Assembly (NCBI GenBank): GCA_026390495.1
Contig: JAPLFV010000274.1
Coordinates: 1 to 38,568 of the forward strand
Length of the DNA: 38,568 bases
Direction of reading: 5' to 3'
From: Pseudomonadota bacterium
Lineage (GTDB): Bacteria; Bdellovibrionota_B; Oligoflexia; Oligoflexales; RGVZ01
Numbering within the stretch: the stretch's first letter is position 1; every line of letters begins with the position of its first letter. A model generated the notes under the pieces. The model searched no databases and had not been told where the DNA came from. It was given only the letters and a program-made list of their open reading frames with translations. A program made the translations under genes and the position numbers. Positions 37,388 through 38,568 of this stretch are shown piece after piece.

Positions 37388-38568
37388 GCCCTCTTTAGTT
37401 TTGAAAAGCGATCTCCATTTGCATTTATACGGCAGCATCACTGCCGATTCACTTTGGGAATTGGGAAAAGATCGTCACCGTCAATTGACAGACCGAATGA
37501 ATTGGTATGTAAGCGAATATGAAAAAGCATTTCATATTCGACCAGATTATCAATCTTGGTGGAATTCCGAAAATAATTTCAATGAATTTTGTAAAACTAT
37601 GCAAATTTTAGAACCTATGACTTTCGAACAGTTTCAAGCAAAATTTAATCTTATAATCGCTCTAAATCCACCCAGTCACTCGAATTTGGCACTTGCAAAG
37701 TCTGTGTTCCAAATGAATGCTGAGGTCGATGGAATTCGCGAATACCGCACTTTCATTCCACATTTTTTGAACGCCCAAGAGCGAGAACTATATATAGAGT
37801 CTTTGCTGAGGCTAGCCGAAACATACGATAGTGAAGAAAGCCGCATTTTACTCGCGTTTTCAATTGATAGAAATTTAGAAACATCCCTCAAAATGTATGA
37901 ATGGCTTTTATACTTTCTTAAAAAAAATAAATGGGCGGAACCATTTGTGACGGGCATTGATTTCTGTGCCAGCGAGTATGGGCATTCACCAGAATCAAAA
38001 CGCCAATTTTTTGAAACTTTTTTCCGTGATAAAACCGACAAGATTCACTCATTTGATCTCATGTACCATGTCGGTGAAATGTGGTCACAGATGTCTATTT
38101 GGACATCTATTCGGTGGATCGAGAACGCTGTTAGTATGGGAGTTAGTCGTATTGGACATGGCCTATCTGCTGGCATTCAAACTGGGGCGCTACTTGGAAC
38201 GATCATGATAGAGGATCTAAGAGACTTTAAAGAGCATTGCGCATGGCTTAAACGGAACGAGCATGAACTAAATCAATATGGATACGGGAAAAATATGGTA
38301 GATGAATACATCACCAACGCTGTTATCCAATTTGATCGAGTCACTTGGACGATGACTGAATCGTTATGCCTCAATGTTTACGCATTCCAAAATGCGATTC
38401 TAAAAATGCTAAGAAAATTAAATCCCGTTTTCGAGGTCTGCCTGACGTCAAATTTGCGACTAGGTGGTCTCAAACACGTTCAAGACCATGCTATTCATCG
38501 ATTTTTAGGTGCAGGCCTCCAAACCATATTTGCAACTGATGATCCTGGAATTTTTGATATCACTCTTG
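37356..38568 (+). CDS. Adenosine deaminase-family protein (3' truncated by window end)
   Basis: Manual translation from TTG 37356 (after GGGAGG) stays open to the window end. Motifs: 'SDLHLHLYGSI', 'YHVGE', 'RIGHG', 'CLTSNLRLGGL', 'HRFLGAGLQTIFATDDPGIF'. Absent from the ORF track. Confidence 0.85.
   Translation, partial: MIDQDPNKKIKPSLVLKSDLHLHLYGSITADSLWELGKDRHRQLTDRMNWYVSEYEKAFHIRPDYQSWWNSENNFNEFCKTMQILEPMTFEQFQAKFNLIIALNPPSHSNLALAKSVFQMNAEVDGIREYRTFIPHFLNAQERELYIESLLRLAETYDSEESRILLAFSIDRNLETSLKMYEWLLYFLKKNKWAEPFVTGIDFCASEYGHSPESKRQFFETFFRDKTDKIHSFDLMYHVGEMWSQMSIWTSIRWIENAVSMGVSRIGHGLSAGIQTGALLGTIMIEDLRDFKEHCAWLKRNEHELNQYGYGKNMVDEYITNAVIQFDRVTWTMTESLCLNVYAFQNAILKMLRKLNPVFEVCLTSNLRLGGLKHVQDHAIHRFLGAGLQTIFATDDPGIFDITL

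Overview
The window looks like ordinary chromosome of a moderate-GC proteobacterium, possibly Bdellovibrionota/Oligoflexia-like. That placement is inferred from gene content and protein style only. About 26 coding regions can be supported. Recognisable housekeeping genes are gap, ltaE, hflX, xseA-xseB, a short-type proS, guaB-guaA, gloB, an mscL-like gene, dnaE, an NFACT/RqcH-like gene, and a 3'-truncated adenosine-deaminase-family gene absent from the ORF track. There is one tRNA-Cys(GCA). The rest are lineage-type genes: a HEAT-cyclophilin fusion, a Ski2-like helicase, EF-hand lipoproteins, beta-barrel proteins and a TSUP permease. I see no phage, IS transposase, CRISPR array or recognisable defence island. 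The most unusual material is intergenic: (i) two diverged copies of a ~168/192-bp element bounded by terminal inverted repeats; (ii) ten tandem 18-bp units ending in a complete GTCAT..hairpin..ATCT element, with a dispersed copy showing compensatory stem changes; (iii) five tandem 39-bp palindromic units followed by two inverted partial copies directly upstream of dnaE; (iv) a candidate promoter-to-terminator small RNA locus. All family assignments come from reading motifs; no searches were run.
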